From Kipferlia bialata (lineage: Eukaryota > Fornicata), in NCBI GenBank assembly GCA_003568945.1, contig BDIP01000073.1, forward strand, positions 1 through 26,248: DNA of 26,248 nt, in the 5' to 3' direction. Below the pieces are notes generated by a model, which worked only from the letters and a program-made list of their open reading frames with translations, did no database searches and had not been told where the DNA came from. Each line of letters begins with the position of its first letter. The first letter of the stretch is position 1. Below are positions 13,601-20,960 of the stretch, one piece after another. A program made the position numbers and the translations under genes.

Positions 13601-15692
13601 CCAGCCCCTCCTGCCAGGGTGACATCTCCTCCGCTCTCGGAGTTTGATGCCTGACCGGTGATTGAGAACTCAGATCCTGCGCTGGTGAAATTGGTATCGA
13701 AACCAAGCTCATAGTCGCCAGGGTGGGACAGAGTGAGATCTCCGAGCTGCAGTGTATCGGTCTCGACAGTGACGGCATTGAGGGCAGTCACTGAGGTCGA
13801 TGGGGCAGAGAAGGAGATCTGAGTGTCGTGGGCGACGGTGGCAGCGTAAACAGAGCCAGACACGGTGAGGTCCCCTGATACAGAGACATCAACAGCATCC
13901 AGGGAGTCAGTCTGCACTGCACCGGACACTGACATGGACACAGCATCCAGGGACCCGTCCGCACCAAGGGTGACCACCGTGGTATCAGAGGAGTCCACCA
14001 CAGTGACAGCGCCAGAGGAACCCACGGCAAACTCTACAGACCCAGCCTCTACAGACACAGAGGACCCGGAGGAAGGAGAGATGGTGTCTGGTATGAGTGG
14101 CAGAATCCTATACCGTATATATATAGGAGTCCAGGCTGACACCACACTAACCTGTGAGAAGAGTATCAACCGCAAGATCGGAGCCAACGTGAACGATTCC
14201 AGTGTCAGACTTGATAAGCAGAGCCTCCCCATTAAGCGACTCTAGGACAGCATCAGTGCCGTCGTGAGAGAGAGAGAGAACCTGAAAGTGAATAAGGAAA
14301 AGAAGACGATCCCATTCATGCCAAGAAGCTATAGTCCATACCTGTGCGTCTGTGGCACCAACACCGAGGTCGGCAGTGATGTAGACTGCCTCTGAAGACA
14401 CAGTCGTGGCTAGAATACCACCAGACCCAGTGACAGTACCACTGAAGGTGGCGTCGGCACCAGAGATGGAGGACAGGAAGTTGACGGAACCTGGGGTACA
14501 CCCAAAGAGGTCAGAGGGGCACTCGGCAGAGAGAATGACGTCTCCCATCGTGCCAGTACTCGTCGGTGACCCGGCCGTAACCTCAACGTCTCCGCCCTTA
14601 TAGTCAGGAAAAAGTAGGAGGCGAGAACCAAAGAACAGTATTACAAAACGACGAGAGACGGACCTGAGTGACTCCGTTTCCGGCAGAAACCACAAGGTTT
14701 CCACCTGAGGCACTGACATTGGAGACCTGCATTCCACTGAGTGTCAGCAGTACAAAAGGAAAAGTATTCGATGCCCCCTACTCACTATCAATGTTTCAGT
14801 ATATATGTGAAGATACCTAATCGTGAAGTCTGGAGCGGCTCCACCGGTGTCGACAAGGGTCAGGGTAGGGGGATCGGCTGTGACCGTGATGGACCCAAGT
14901 GTGACATCCGTGGCGACAACGGCATCAAGAGTGGCAGTCCCAGAGACTACCACGTCACCCAGCTCCACAGTTCCATCGATAACCATAGACGCACTAGCAG
15001 AAGTTCCCGAAACTGTCATGGTCTCGGAAGAGGGATCGTATGTGAATCCATACGACTCAGAAGAGTCTCCAACAGAGAGAACAGGGGTTGTGACAGCGTC
15101 TGTCACTAGGTCGGTGACCTCAACAGAGGAGAGAGTGGTGAATCCTGTGACGTCAAGACTGCCGGCGACGGAGACGTCCTTCTGACAGTGAGAAAGGGAT
15201 GTGTGAGAGAGTTGAACATGTTAATACAACCCCACCTCGGCCTCCAGGGTCGACAGGACGCTGATCACACCAGAGGTAGACGCCGAGGTGCATCCATCAC
15301 ACTCGGCAGAGAGGACAACATCTCCGACAGAGTAAGACGCCACATCATCGTAACCACCACGAACCACGACATTGGCTCCGCTGTTGGTACCTGAGCCGCC
15401 CTTGATGATCACCTGAGGTCAAGTCACACTCAAACAACTATAGTATAGTAATGATGTGGTGACAGTACCTCCCCGGCGGGTACTGCGTTGTTGACCGAGC
15501 CCTGTCCGGCCACGGTGAAGGCCACAGTGGACCCAGAGACGACGTCCTCCATTTGGATGCTGGTAGCCCCATAGGTGGTAGTGCCAATGACAGCAGAAGT
15601 CGCTGTGACACTATCGGCATTGACCTCAGCGGCGGTAAGTGTCTGTCCTACAGAGAGATCGCCGGTGACACTGAGACCAAGGACATCAACAC
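892..15692 (-). CDS. Giant Gly/Ser/Thr-rich beta-solenoid-like repeat protein, 56 exons, 5' end missing
   Basis: I chained 56 exons from high to low coordinate; all junctions are phase-compatible and the total is 3,514 residues plus TGA. Exons: 15469-15692, 15236-15412, 14817-15181, 14664-14736, 14342-14596, 14152-14281, 12838-14087, 12619-12771, 11934-12545, 11156-11875, 10957-11037, 10585-10892, 10337-10508, 10106-10268, 9822-10048, 9647-9773, 9476-9569, 9354-9428, 8584-9296, 8420-8517, 8219-8348, 8063-8121, 7706-8005, 7580-7631, 7331-7519, 7096-7274, 6917-7049, 6748-6855, 6555-6679, 6331-6471, 6038-6241, 5871-5968, 5394-5811, 5243-5326, 5015-5141, 4843-4941, 4686-4780, 4478-4593, 4294-4412, 4163-4239, 3965-4094, 3802-3857, 3603-3681, 3431-3510, 3282-3356, 2907-3065, 2779-2842, 2604-2725, 2403-2531, 2155-2286, 1945-2048, 1787-1868, 1542-1664, 1407-1475, 1199-1261, 892-1101. 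Short strands such as SGDLTVTG and LTVGDV recur throughout, alternating with larger GQ/GGD modules listed separately. Such composition is known from adhesins, fibre proteins and algal or viral repeat proteins that fold as beta-helices. A surface, secreted or coat role is inference. No membrane anchor is seen at the C-terminus. The signal peptide, if any, would be in the missing 5' part. Confidence 0.88.
1509..1530. repeat. (TA)n microsatellite in intron
   Basis: About eleven TA units lie just downstream, in gene sense, of the donor of exon 1542-1664. Confidence 0.8.
1787..2230 (-). repeat. Degenerate module 13, last before the C-terminal domain
   Basis: PAITGSRHG recalls the ITGQ opening. 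SPLGGHVIIRGGPRTFTDGG and SSGSILLRT recall the turns. It spans three exons and has no cysteines. Confidence 0.45.
3282..3510 (-). repeat. Degenerate module 12
   Basis: GSVTIQ is followed after an intron by GGGSQYGLAGDVLIEATGSG. Only two turns are recognisable and the GQ opening is lost. It marks the start of the less regular C-terminal third. Confidence 0.45.
4690..5065 (-). repeat. GQ/GGD module 11 spread over three exons
   Basis: ITIQGQAQSADTRHAG is followed by NVSLVGGAVSG, DGGSIYITGGSTTTGDGGD and IILTAGTGGANDGQV. Introns fall after the opening motif and again after the second turn. No cysteine pair is seen. Confidence 0.75.
6065..6345 (-). repeat. GQ/GGD module 10 without cysteines
   Basis: IVIQ closes one exon and GQDTSVSGGGDVYILGG opens the next. 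They are followed by TTAGDVYIYAGEGPTGGNVV and GATGGTVTIN. It has four turns and no cysteine pair. Confidence 0.75.
6748..6965 (-). repeat. GQ/GGD module 9 of the giant protein
   Basis: VTVAGQTTTDEIGGSVTLQ is followed by GTSGSVVLQSG and DCAIANCVAGDIV, a C-x4-C pair. A phase 1 intron splits the glycine codon just after DEI. Confidence 0.75.
7790..7965 (-). repeat. GQ/GGD module 8 without cysteines
   Basis: RITGQGSTSGKGGAVHIQGG is followed by GTTNGGDVVIASG and a longer tail with SGNIFLSV. No cysteine pair is present. The copy lies within one 300-nt exon. Confidence 0.75.
9070..9296 (-). repeat. Variant module 7 with two cysteine pairs
   Basis: The GQ opening is absent. The turns read TSGDVTIQTYP and GSISVSTVCSGNHCRSGD, followed by ITFSTGCSESNCSEGDI. 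Two C-x4-C pairs occur in tandem, the only copy with two. Local duplication of the cysteine half-module is the simplest explanation. Confidence 0.7.
9915..10170 (-). repeat. GQ/GGD module 6 of the giant protein
   Basis: The order is LSITGQTSAQVGGDLVLAAG, an intron, NGGDIQILAGSSSSG, GDIVLSAEC and SCTAGQVRVLS. It has three turns and a C-x6-C pair, and closely follows module 3 in layout. Confidence 0.8.
11730..11985 (-). repeat. GQ/GGD module 5 of the giant protein
   Basis: FTVAGQSSSM closes one exon. The next exon opens with SSAGGDLTIQSGAGGAGG and then GDVILSAVCDDAGCADGVV, a C-x4-C pair. Confidence 0.78.
12619..12875 (-). repeat. GQ/GGD module 4 of the giant protein
   Basis: It begins with SIVGETS, where the usual Q is replaced by E. 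It continues with GGDVTVSGGVGSTSGGDVVL and CTSANCSAGDVVLG, a C-x4-C pair. A phase 0 intron lies between the opening motif and the turns. Confidence 0.75.
13460..13685 (-). repeat. GQ/GGD module 3 of the giant protein
   Basis: This is the best-preserved copy, uninterrupted inside the 1,250-nt exon. It reads FSITGQASNSESGGDVTLAG, then a GGSLTLSSG turn, then GSVTLSAEC and PCTAGQIQ, with a C-x7-C pair. It can serve as the reference copy for a profile. Confidence 0.8.
14470..14700 (-). repeat. GQ/GGD module 2 of the giant protein
   Basis: The opening is degenerate (VSAGNGVTQ). It is followed by GGDVEVTAGSPTSTGTMGD, then VILSAEC and GCTPGSV, with a C-x6-C pair. A phase 0 intron falls immediately before the first GGD. 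Confidence 0.7.
15236..15530 (-). repeat. GQ/GGD module 1 of the giant protein
   Basis: It starts with FTVAGQ, continues with KGGSGTNSGANVVVRGG and ends with GDVVLSAECDGCTSASTSG. An intron interrupts it between the GQ motif and the first turn. The cysteine pair is C-x2-C, the tightest of the set. Confidence 0.75.
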
Positions 15693-15724
15693 CTGGGTGA
15701 TAAGAAAAGAGAGAGAAGGAGAAA

Positions 15725-15788
15725 GGGGGGGGGGGGGGGGGAAACACGAAAAAAAAAAAAACCCCTCCGCTCCCCCCCCCCCCCCCCC
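15725..15788. repeat. G17 / A13 / C17 homopolymer cluster between two genes lacking 5' ends
   Basis: The order is G17 at 15725-15741, A13 at 15749-15761 and C17 at 15772-15788, with short spacers. Read on the minus strand, the G run is a C tract upstream of the acceptor of exon 15469-15692. Read on the plus strand, the C run is a pyrimidine tract upstream of the acceptor at 15842. Both neighbouring genes enter this stretch in mid-codon. It could be a pair of natural pyrimidine tracts or the scar of an assembly join. Confidence 0.85.
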
Positions 15789-15842
15789 TTTGTCTCGATT
15801 GTGTGATACCTATATCAATCCCTATACTATATCTAACCGTAG

Positions 15843-16127
15843 GCCATGTGTGGGACTATGCCGTCTCTGTCCCCATTGTACATGCAGTGCTGTCTCTGTT
15901 GTACGACAGAGGGGCATACTCCCTGAGGGCACTGCTGCTAGGTATTAGTGTCACAAAGAATAACCCTCTTCTGTCACATATTCCCCTCATGTGCAGGCAC
16001 CCTCTCCATGCTGGTGGGCACCTGTGTGCTGCTAGTGGTGGGTGTGTACAGGGTGAGGCATCGGCTGGACACCATCACCAGTGTGCCCACCCCCAAGGAC
16101 AGGGACACCCAGCACAAGACAGAGTGA
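15843..16127 (+). CDS. C-terminal part of a small membrane protein, possibly SYS1/TMEM244-like (5' end missing)
   Basis: Two exons, 15843-15941 and 15997-16127 (TGA), are joined in phase across a 55-nt intron with a GTATTAG donor and GTGCAG acceptor. The 76-codon product has two hydrophobic stretches, VWDYAVSVPIVHAVLSLLY and GTLSMLVGTCVLLVVGVY. A charged tail (RVRHRLDTITS, then PKDRDTQHKTE) follows and is presumably cytosolic. The D-Y/F-x-V-x-x-x-x-x-H pattern followed by a second helix recalls the end of SYS1 and TMEM244, four-helix Golgi proteins, but the WW motif usual there is absent, so the assignment is weak. The first exon begins in codon phase 1, so at least one upstream exon is needed. 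None is visible, because the giant gene's exons start at 15692 on the other strand. Confidence 0.55.
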
Positions 16128-16457
16128 TACTGAGTATGGTGGAGGGCACTACTCAAGTAGACAAGTGAGGGTGAGACACAACCATTGTACCCATGATTGA
16201 TTAGTGTAGAGAAGCTATTCCCAGCAGTGGTGAGTATAGTTGTATCCATGCATATTCCTATCGATCTCATGATGATCTACTCAGCTCTACTAGTCTTACA
16301 ATACACCTCGCGGGAACACGCATGACACAATACACTACAAATACAACGCTTAAAGGAATACAAACACAACACACTATGGGATCTGCGTCTGGTCCACCAC
16401 CCTGCCACTAGGGGTAGTCACAATACCATTGCACTGATACGGACTCGGAGAACACAC
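16128..16457. other. Convergent intergenic region
   Basis: These 330 bases lie between the stops of two converging membrane-protein genes. Short open frames here show no splice-consistent coding pattern. I see nothing beyond presumed 3' UTRs. Confidence 0.6.
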
Positions 16458-17903
16458 TCAGACCTGGGACACAGACCGAGATGACTTCTCTGGGGAGAGA
16501 TTGCTCTTGCTCGGGTATATCAACCAGCACACAGACAGAACCTCCAACTGGGGTGAGATAGGGGGAGTAATAGAAGTGACTGCGACACTTATCCATACGA
16601 GCTTAGCCTATCACACCTGATTGGATACTAGGTTACTGGCTGCCTCTATGTTCTGTCCCCACTGCTCCAGATAGGGTGCACATGCCCAGAGGGTGGCACT
16701 GAGGGCATAGGACACAGTCACACACGGCAGGATGGTCAGCTTCAGAGGCCGTCTGGGGGTCAGGCTACATATACAGAGTGCTTCCTCCATTATTGTGTGT
16801 GTATGTGTATGTGTATGTCCTCACTTGTGTGCCCCCACAATGGATGTCCTGCTGGAGGAGGGTCTCTTGAGAGAGTGGGAGTAGACAGACATGGCCACCA
16901 GGATGGCACTCAGGTGCACAACCTAGGGGTAAGGGGTGTGAGTATTATCACTATACACATGAGGAGGAAGAAGTGAGGTAGATCAAGAAGTAGGTGGGGA
17001 ATGTGCCAAATCAAGTGCCACACTGGTATGGCACCTGGGATATGAATAGCACTTTGTAGAGAGTCCTGACACCCCCCACGTGGGTTTCAGGGGACACGGG
17101 AGGGGTCTCAGAGTAAAGAAACCTGATGGTCAGTTACACCCGACATATAGAGGATAAAAGAGACATATACTAGACCGATATAACGCAATGCACGCAAACT
17201 TGGCACAGAAAGTATGAAAGGTGACCCACCTGTAAGTAAACACCGAGTCCCATATGCAGTCCCCAACTGCTGCTGTACCGAGCAGCACAGAGAGACAGAG
17301 ACTCAGCCTCTCAATGCGGCGGTATCGAGAGGGAGGGATCAGGCCATTGAATGTCTGGGGTCAGACTAGCCCATATATACCACTATTGACAGCGTGTATT
17401 CGGAGGCGTTACCACCTGGACAGCATATCGTAGCATGGGTACCCGGATACTGCCATAGTGGCATCACTCGAAACACTGCAACATGAAGCCATACCTTAAT
17501 GAATATTGCGTTTAGTGGGATAAGGAGCATTCCGCTGACCCCGAGGGTGAGGAATGTGAGCATGGGCAGTGACCAGTCTGGGATGGGGTGGAAGTCAGAG
17601 GTGTGCTTGTAGAGGGCAACAACGCCACTGATCATCCTAGTTGTAAGGGGGGGGGGGTGCACACCTACATACCACGATACAACATTTCCACGTACTCCAT
17701 AACATACGTCACGCTGATGTTCCTGAGCGATGTTGGGTGCCAGTGGGTGCGGCTGGGGTCAGGTCATGGGGGAGGAATGAAGCGTGACACCAATGAGAGA
17801 CCTACCTCTTTCTCCACATCAACAGACAGAAAGAATATGTCAGCTCCACCATAAAGGTCACGATTGCCACGGAGTTAATCAACTCCCATTGGGAGGCTTC
17901 CAT
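16458..17903 (-). CDS. Seven-helix membrane protein of unknown family
   Basis: Eight exons join in one frame: 17806-17903, 17681-17752, 17495-17636, 17230-17354, 17035-17065, 16825-16922, 16617-16752 and 16458-16547 (TGA). The product has 263 residues. The chosen start is the ATG of MEASQWEL, because helix 1 follows at once. The frame is also open to an ATG at 18020, which would add 39 residues, but an acceptor-like TTTACAG separates the two parts. Hydrophobic segments lie near residues 6-31, 44-66, 80-103, 118-143, 148-171, 192-217 and 226-246, leaving little room for loops. The basic loop LKRPSSSRTSIVG at 174-186 and the Ser/Lys-rich tail after WLIYPSK look cytosolic. Size and topology resemble small 7TM receptors or rhodopsins, but no retinal lysine, DRY or NPxxY motif is seen, so I name no family. 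One exon is only 31 nt. Confidence 0.72.
17647..17657. repeat. G11 run (C11 on the gene strand) before a 3' splice site
   Basis: On the minus strand this is a C11 tract ten bases upstream of the acceptor of exon 17495-17636. It probably serves as a polypyrimidine tract. Confidence 0.7.
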
Positions 17904-18134
17904 CTCCAGTGTATGAGCGTATGAGTGTAGAAAGTCTACCTGTGTAAAGAAACAGAAATATGGCTTATTGATAACACGGCAGATTATAAAACTGCTAAAT
18001 CTGGAGAAAACCACAATCAATCATCTTAAAATAATGAGTGCACAATATCATCATTTTAGGCAGAAGATGATGTGTGGGACGTTTATCCGCACTTGGAGTA
18101 AAGGACTTCTCTTTAAGGCAACCATACATCATCA
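17904..18134. promoter_or_regulatory. Candidate bidirectional promoter between the 7TM gene and the alcohol dehydrogenase
   Basis: The two ATGs are divergent and 231 bases apart (114 if the 7TM gene starts at 18020). The stretch is clearly more AT-rich than the flanking exons, with blocks such as GATTATAAAACTGC and CTTAAAATAATG. No defined promoter motif can be assigned from sequence alone. Confidence 0.4.
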
Positions 18135-20556
18135 ATGAGGGACTTCACATTCAACGTAAGTGCTCCCACAGTTTTAGTGGTACATACACATCGTAAGAGG
18201 CCGGATATAGTTGTTAGAGTAGACAATGTGTATGGTGACATAATGACCGTTGATATATCAATTCCTGACCTCAGAACCCAACCAAGTACGTGCTCGGAGT
18301 TGACTCCGTCCGCGGCAGCCTTGGCAAGGAGCTCAAGAACCACGGCTTCAGCAAGCCCATGCTTCACTTTGGTGGGTATTTCTATATCGGTGTGACTCGT
18401 CAGTTCTGTACTTGTCAAGGATGTGTATGACTCCTGACCCTCAGGCTCTGGATCCATCAAGGCCAACGGTGCCTACGACGACGTTGTCGGATCCCTCCAG
18501 GAGGCCGGCATCGAGTGGGTTGAGGCCGGTGGCCAGAAGCCCAACCCCAGGGTCGAGATCTGCAGAGAGTGCATCAAGGTGAGTGACATATACTGACATA
18601 TACTGATATCCCGCTCATGTCTCCAAATCGGCCACACACACATATACACACCTTCATCTGTATCTCACCCCCCAGCAGTACAAGGCTGAGGGCTGCGACG
18701 TGATCGTTGCCGTTGGCGGTGGGTCCATTGTGGACTCTGCCAAGTGCATTGCAGTCGGTGTCAACCTCGAGGAGGGCGAGGACGTGTGGGGAGTGTGGGC
18801 CGGAACCACCACTGTACGTCACACACTGATATGTATCATATCCTCACTCTGTGTGTCCCTGTAGATCGTTTTGCTCACCCCCAGGCCACCTCTGGTGCCC
18901 CCATCTTCGTTGTGCTCACCCTCTCTGCCACTGCCTCTGAGATGAACAACGGAGCAGTCATCACTAACATGGTGCGGCTGGGCTCTGTTATATTCACACG
19001 TATCTTCCCGCTTATGGTTGTTCTATCATCATTCTCCAAGACCATTCATGATCTTACCCCCAGGCCCTCAAGCAGAAGTACGCCTACGGTGACTCCTTCA
19101 ACATGCCCGTCGTGTCCTTTGTGGACCCTAAGTACCAGGTAGTGTCTATAGGATGTGTCGGTGTAAATCTCACATCTCTGACATATCTCCCTCCAGACCC
19201 CTTACCCCCCAGGTGACCCTCCCCAAGTGGCAGACTGTCAACGGAGCTGTCGACACCATCACACACCTCACAGAGTTTGCATTCATGGCAGGTATGCTTC
19301 AGTATATATGTGTGTGTGTGTGTTGCCCTGGGGCTCTCTCTCTCTCTCCAACCCCCCCTCACCTCCAGCCTCTGCCACCGCCAAGGACGGCCTCCCCAAC
19401 ACCTCCCTCCACATGATCGAGGCCCTCATCAAGAGGTACCAGGGCCATGCCACACTCTGTCTGATGTGTCTGTGTTAGTGTCTTTGTTTAGTGTTTGATA
19501 TGTGCACCCTCTTACTTCCAGCCAGATCGAGAACTGCGATGCCCTCCTTGAGGACCCCACCAACATCGCCAGGTACACACAGAGGGTGTATACGAGTGTC
19601 AATGTTAGAATAGTTATATGTAGTCTCCTCTCTCTGTACATATGCCCCTGACCCCCAGGCGTGCTGACTTTGCCTGGGCTGCCACCTGCGGTCTCAACCA
19701 GATGACAGACTGCATGCTCGGAGGCGGAGACTGGTGTACGTGCATGTGGATAGTGTACATATATACACATCCTCCCCCCAATTGATGTTCCTCACCCCAA
19801 GGTGTGCACATGCTTGAGCACGCCATGTCTGCCGTGTCCTTCAACCTCTCCCACGGTGCCGGACTCGGAGTCGTGCTCCCCGGATACCTCCGCTTCTGCG
19901 ACAAGGTGCGTGTGGGTGTATGATGCATAGTATACCCGATGTACCCGTTACCTCCCCCTCACCCCAGGTTGCCAAGGGTGAGGTGACCAGGCCCGAGGGC
20001 AGGCCCCAGCCAGAGTGCCTCAAGGAGTTCCTCGCTCGCTACTGCAAGAACGTGTTCGGAGCCGGTACGCCTCGTGTTTATTTACTGCATGACCATCTCC
20101 ATATCTTGACTCACCCCAGACAGCGTCGAGGACGCCATCACCGCCTGGAAGGCCATCCTGGCCAGATGGGGCCACCCCACCAACATGTCCGAGATCTTTG
20201 CCGTCTATGACGACATCAAGGTGGGGGGATGCTCTAGGTCTCACACCTCTACCCTCTGCCTCCTCTCCCTTACCCCATGCCCCCTCTCCCTTACCCCATG
20301 CCTCCTCTCCCTTACCCCAGGACACCAACATGGACGAGACCCTCGACCAGATGACAGACATCACTGTCGGACGTGGATTCACAGGTGGGGAGCGTGACTA
20401 TACTATGTTGACTATACTATGTTGACTTACTGTACTATTTGGACATATGACATTGTCGCCCTTCCTCTATATATATGTCCCCTATCCTCACCGCCAGGCC
20501 AGCTTCTCTTCCCCTGCAAGGAGGAGGTGAGGCAGATCTACGAGCTCGCCAAGTAA
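18135..20556 (+). CDS. Iron-containing alcohol dehydrogenase (butanol dehydrogenase/YqhD-like)
   Basis: Fifteen exons join in one frame: 18135-18155, 18275-18371, 18445-18578, 18676-18813, 18885-18971, 19064-19138, 19213-19291, 19369-19435, 19522-19572, 19659-19735, 19802-19905, 19968-20064, 20120-20220, 20321-20384 and 20498-20556 (TAA). The product has 416 residues, close to the family length. It opens with MRDFTFNNPTKYVLG, the typical strand leading to the Rossmann half. The nucleotide-binding loop is VAVGGGSIVDSAK, near residues 95-107. Metal ligands of the family are present: D198 and H202 (DTITH), H278 (HMLEH) and H293 (NLSHG). The family reduces aldehydes to alcohols with NAD(P)H and re-oxidises cofactor in anaerobes, so a fermentative cytosolic role is likely. 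Exon 18676 has a CAGCAG tandem acceptor that makes one Gln optional, and exon 19802 uses an AAG acceptor. Third codon positions are almost all C or G, more than in the nitroreductase, which suggests high expression. Confidence 0.95.
20259..20320 (+). repeat. Triplicated 21-bp acceptor module inside an intron
   Basis: Three near-identical units lie end to end at 20259-20279, 20280-20300 and 20301-20320, each containing CTCTCCCTTACCCCA. The first two end in ATG and the last in AG, which is the acceptor of exon 20321-20384. The unit covers the whole branch-point plus 3' splice motif. Confidence 0.85.
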
Positions 20557-20960
20557 GGCATGAGTACATGTGTGTCCAGGGCTGATGTTTGTATTTGGAT
20601 GCAGTCCGAGTACTGCTTGGCAGATTGTGCCTGGACAATGTAGAATAGATCGACACTAGTGGAGGCGGTGATGCAATGCACAGAGGGAGGGAGTTTATAT
20701 GTAGTATGGTGATGCTTATAACAATTGAGATTCTGTATCAGGATGTGACCCATCATGAATTGGAGAAGCGGTAGGAAACCAAGGTTCTGATTCATATTGC
20801 GATATCTGAGATCGATTTGTTGTTTCAGGACTCAAGTATTCAGTGACTGATACAGTCATACATACAGTCACTCAATACGAGTCTCATATTGTCTATTTGT
20901 ATATGTGTACTGACTACGTGTTACTGCCAATGGTTATCAGCCATACCCCATCTCTACTGC
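20557..20960. other. Convergent intergenic region
   Basis: These 404 bases lie between the alcohol dehydrogenase stop and the stop of the lysine-rich-tail gene. They are AT-richer than the exons. No splice-consistent reading frame or RNA gene was recognised. Confidence 0.6.

Noticed and set aside
892-15692. Reading the repeat gene as a phage or virus tail-fibre gene because of its SGDLTVTG-like repeats
   Set aside because: Fifty-five spliceosomal introns sharing the signals of the neighbouring host genes mark it as a nuclear gene; no viral neighbours are present.
15693-15747. Proline-run N-terminus continuing the giant gene frame through the G17 tract
   Set aside because: It has no ATG, depends on homopolymer length, and a good acceptor (TTATCACCCAG) ends at 15693 with matching phase.
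16458-17903. Microbial rhodopsin or rhodopsin-like GPCR assignment for the seven-helix protein
   Set aside because: No lysine in the last helix, no helix C motif, and no DRY or NPxxY motif.
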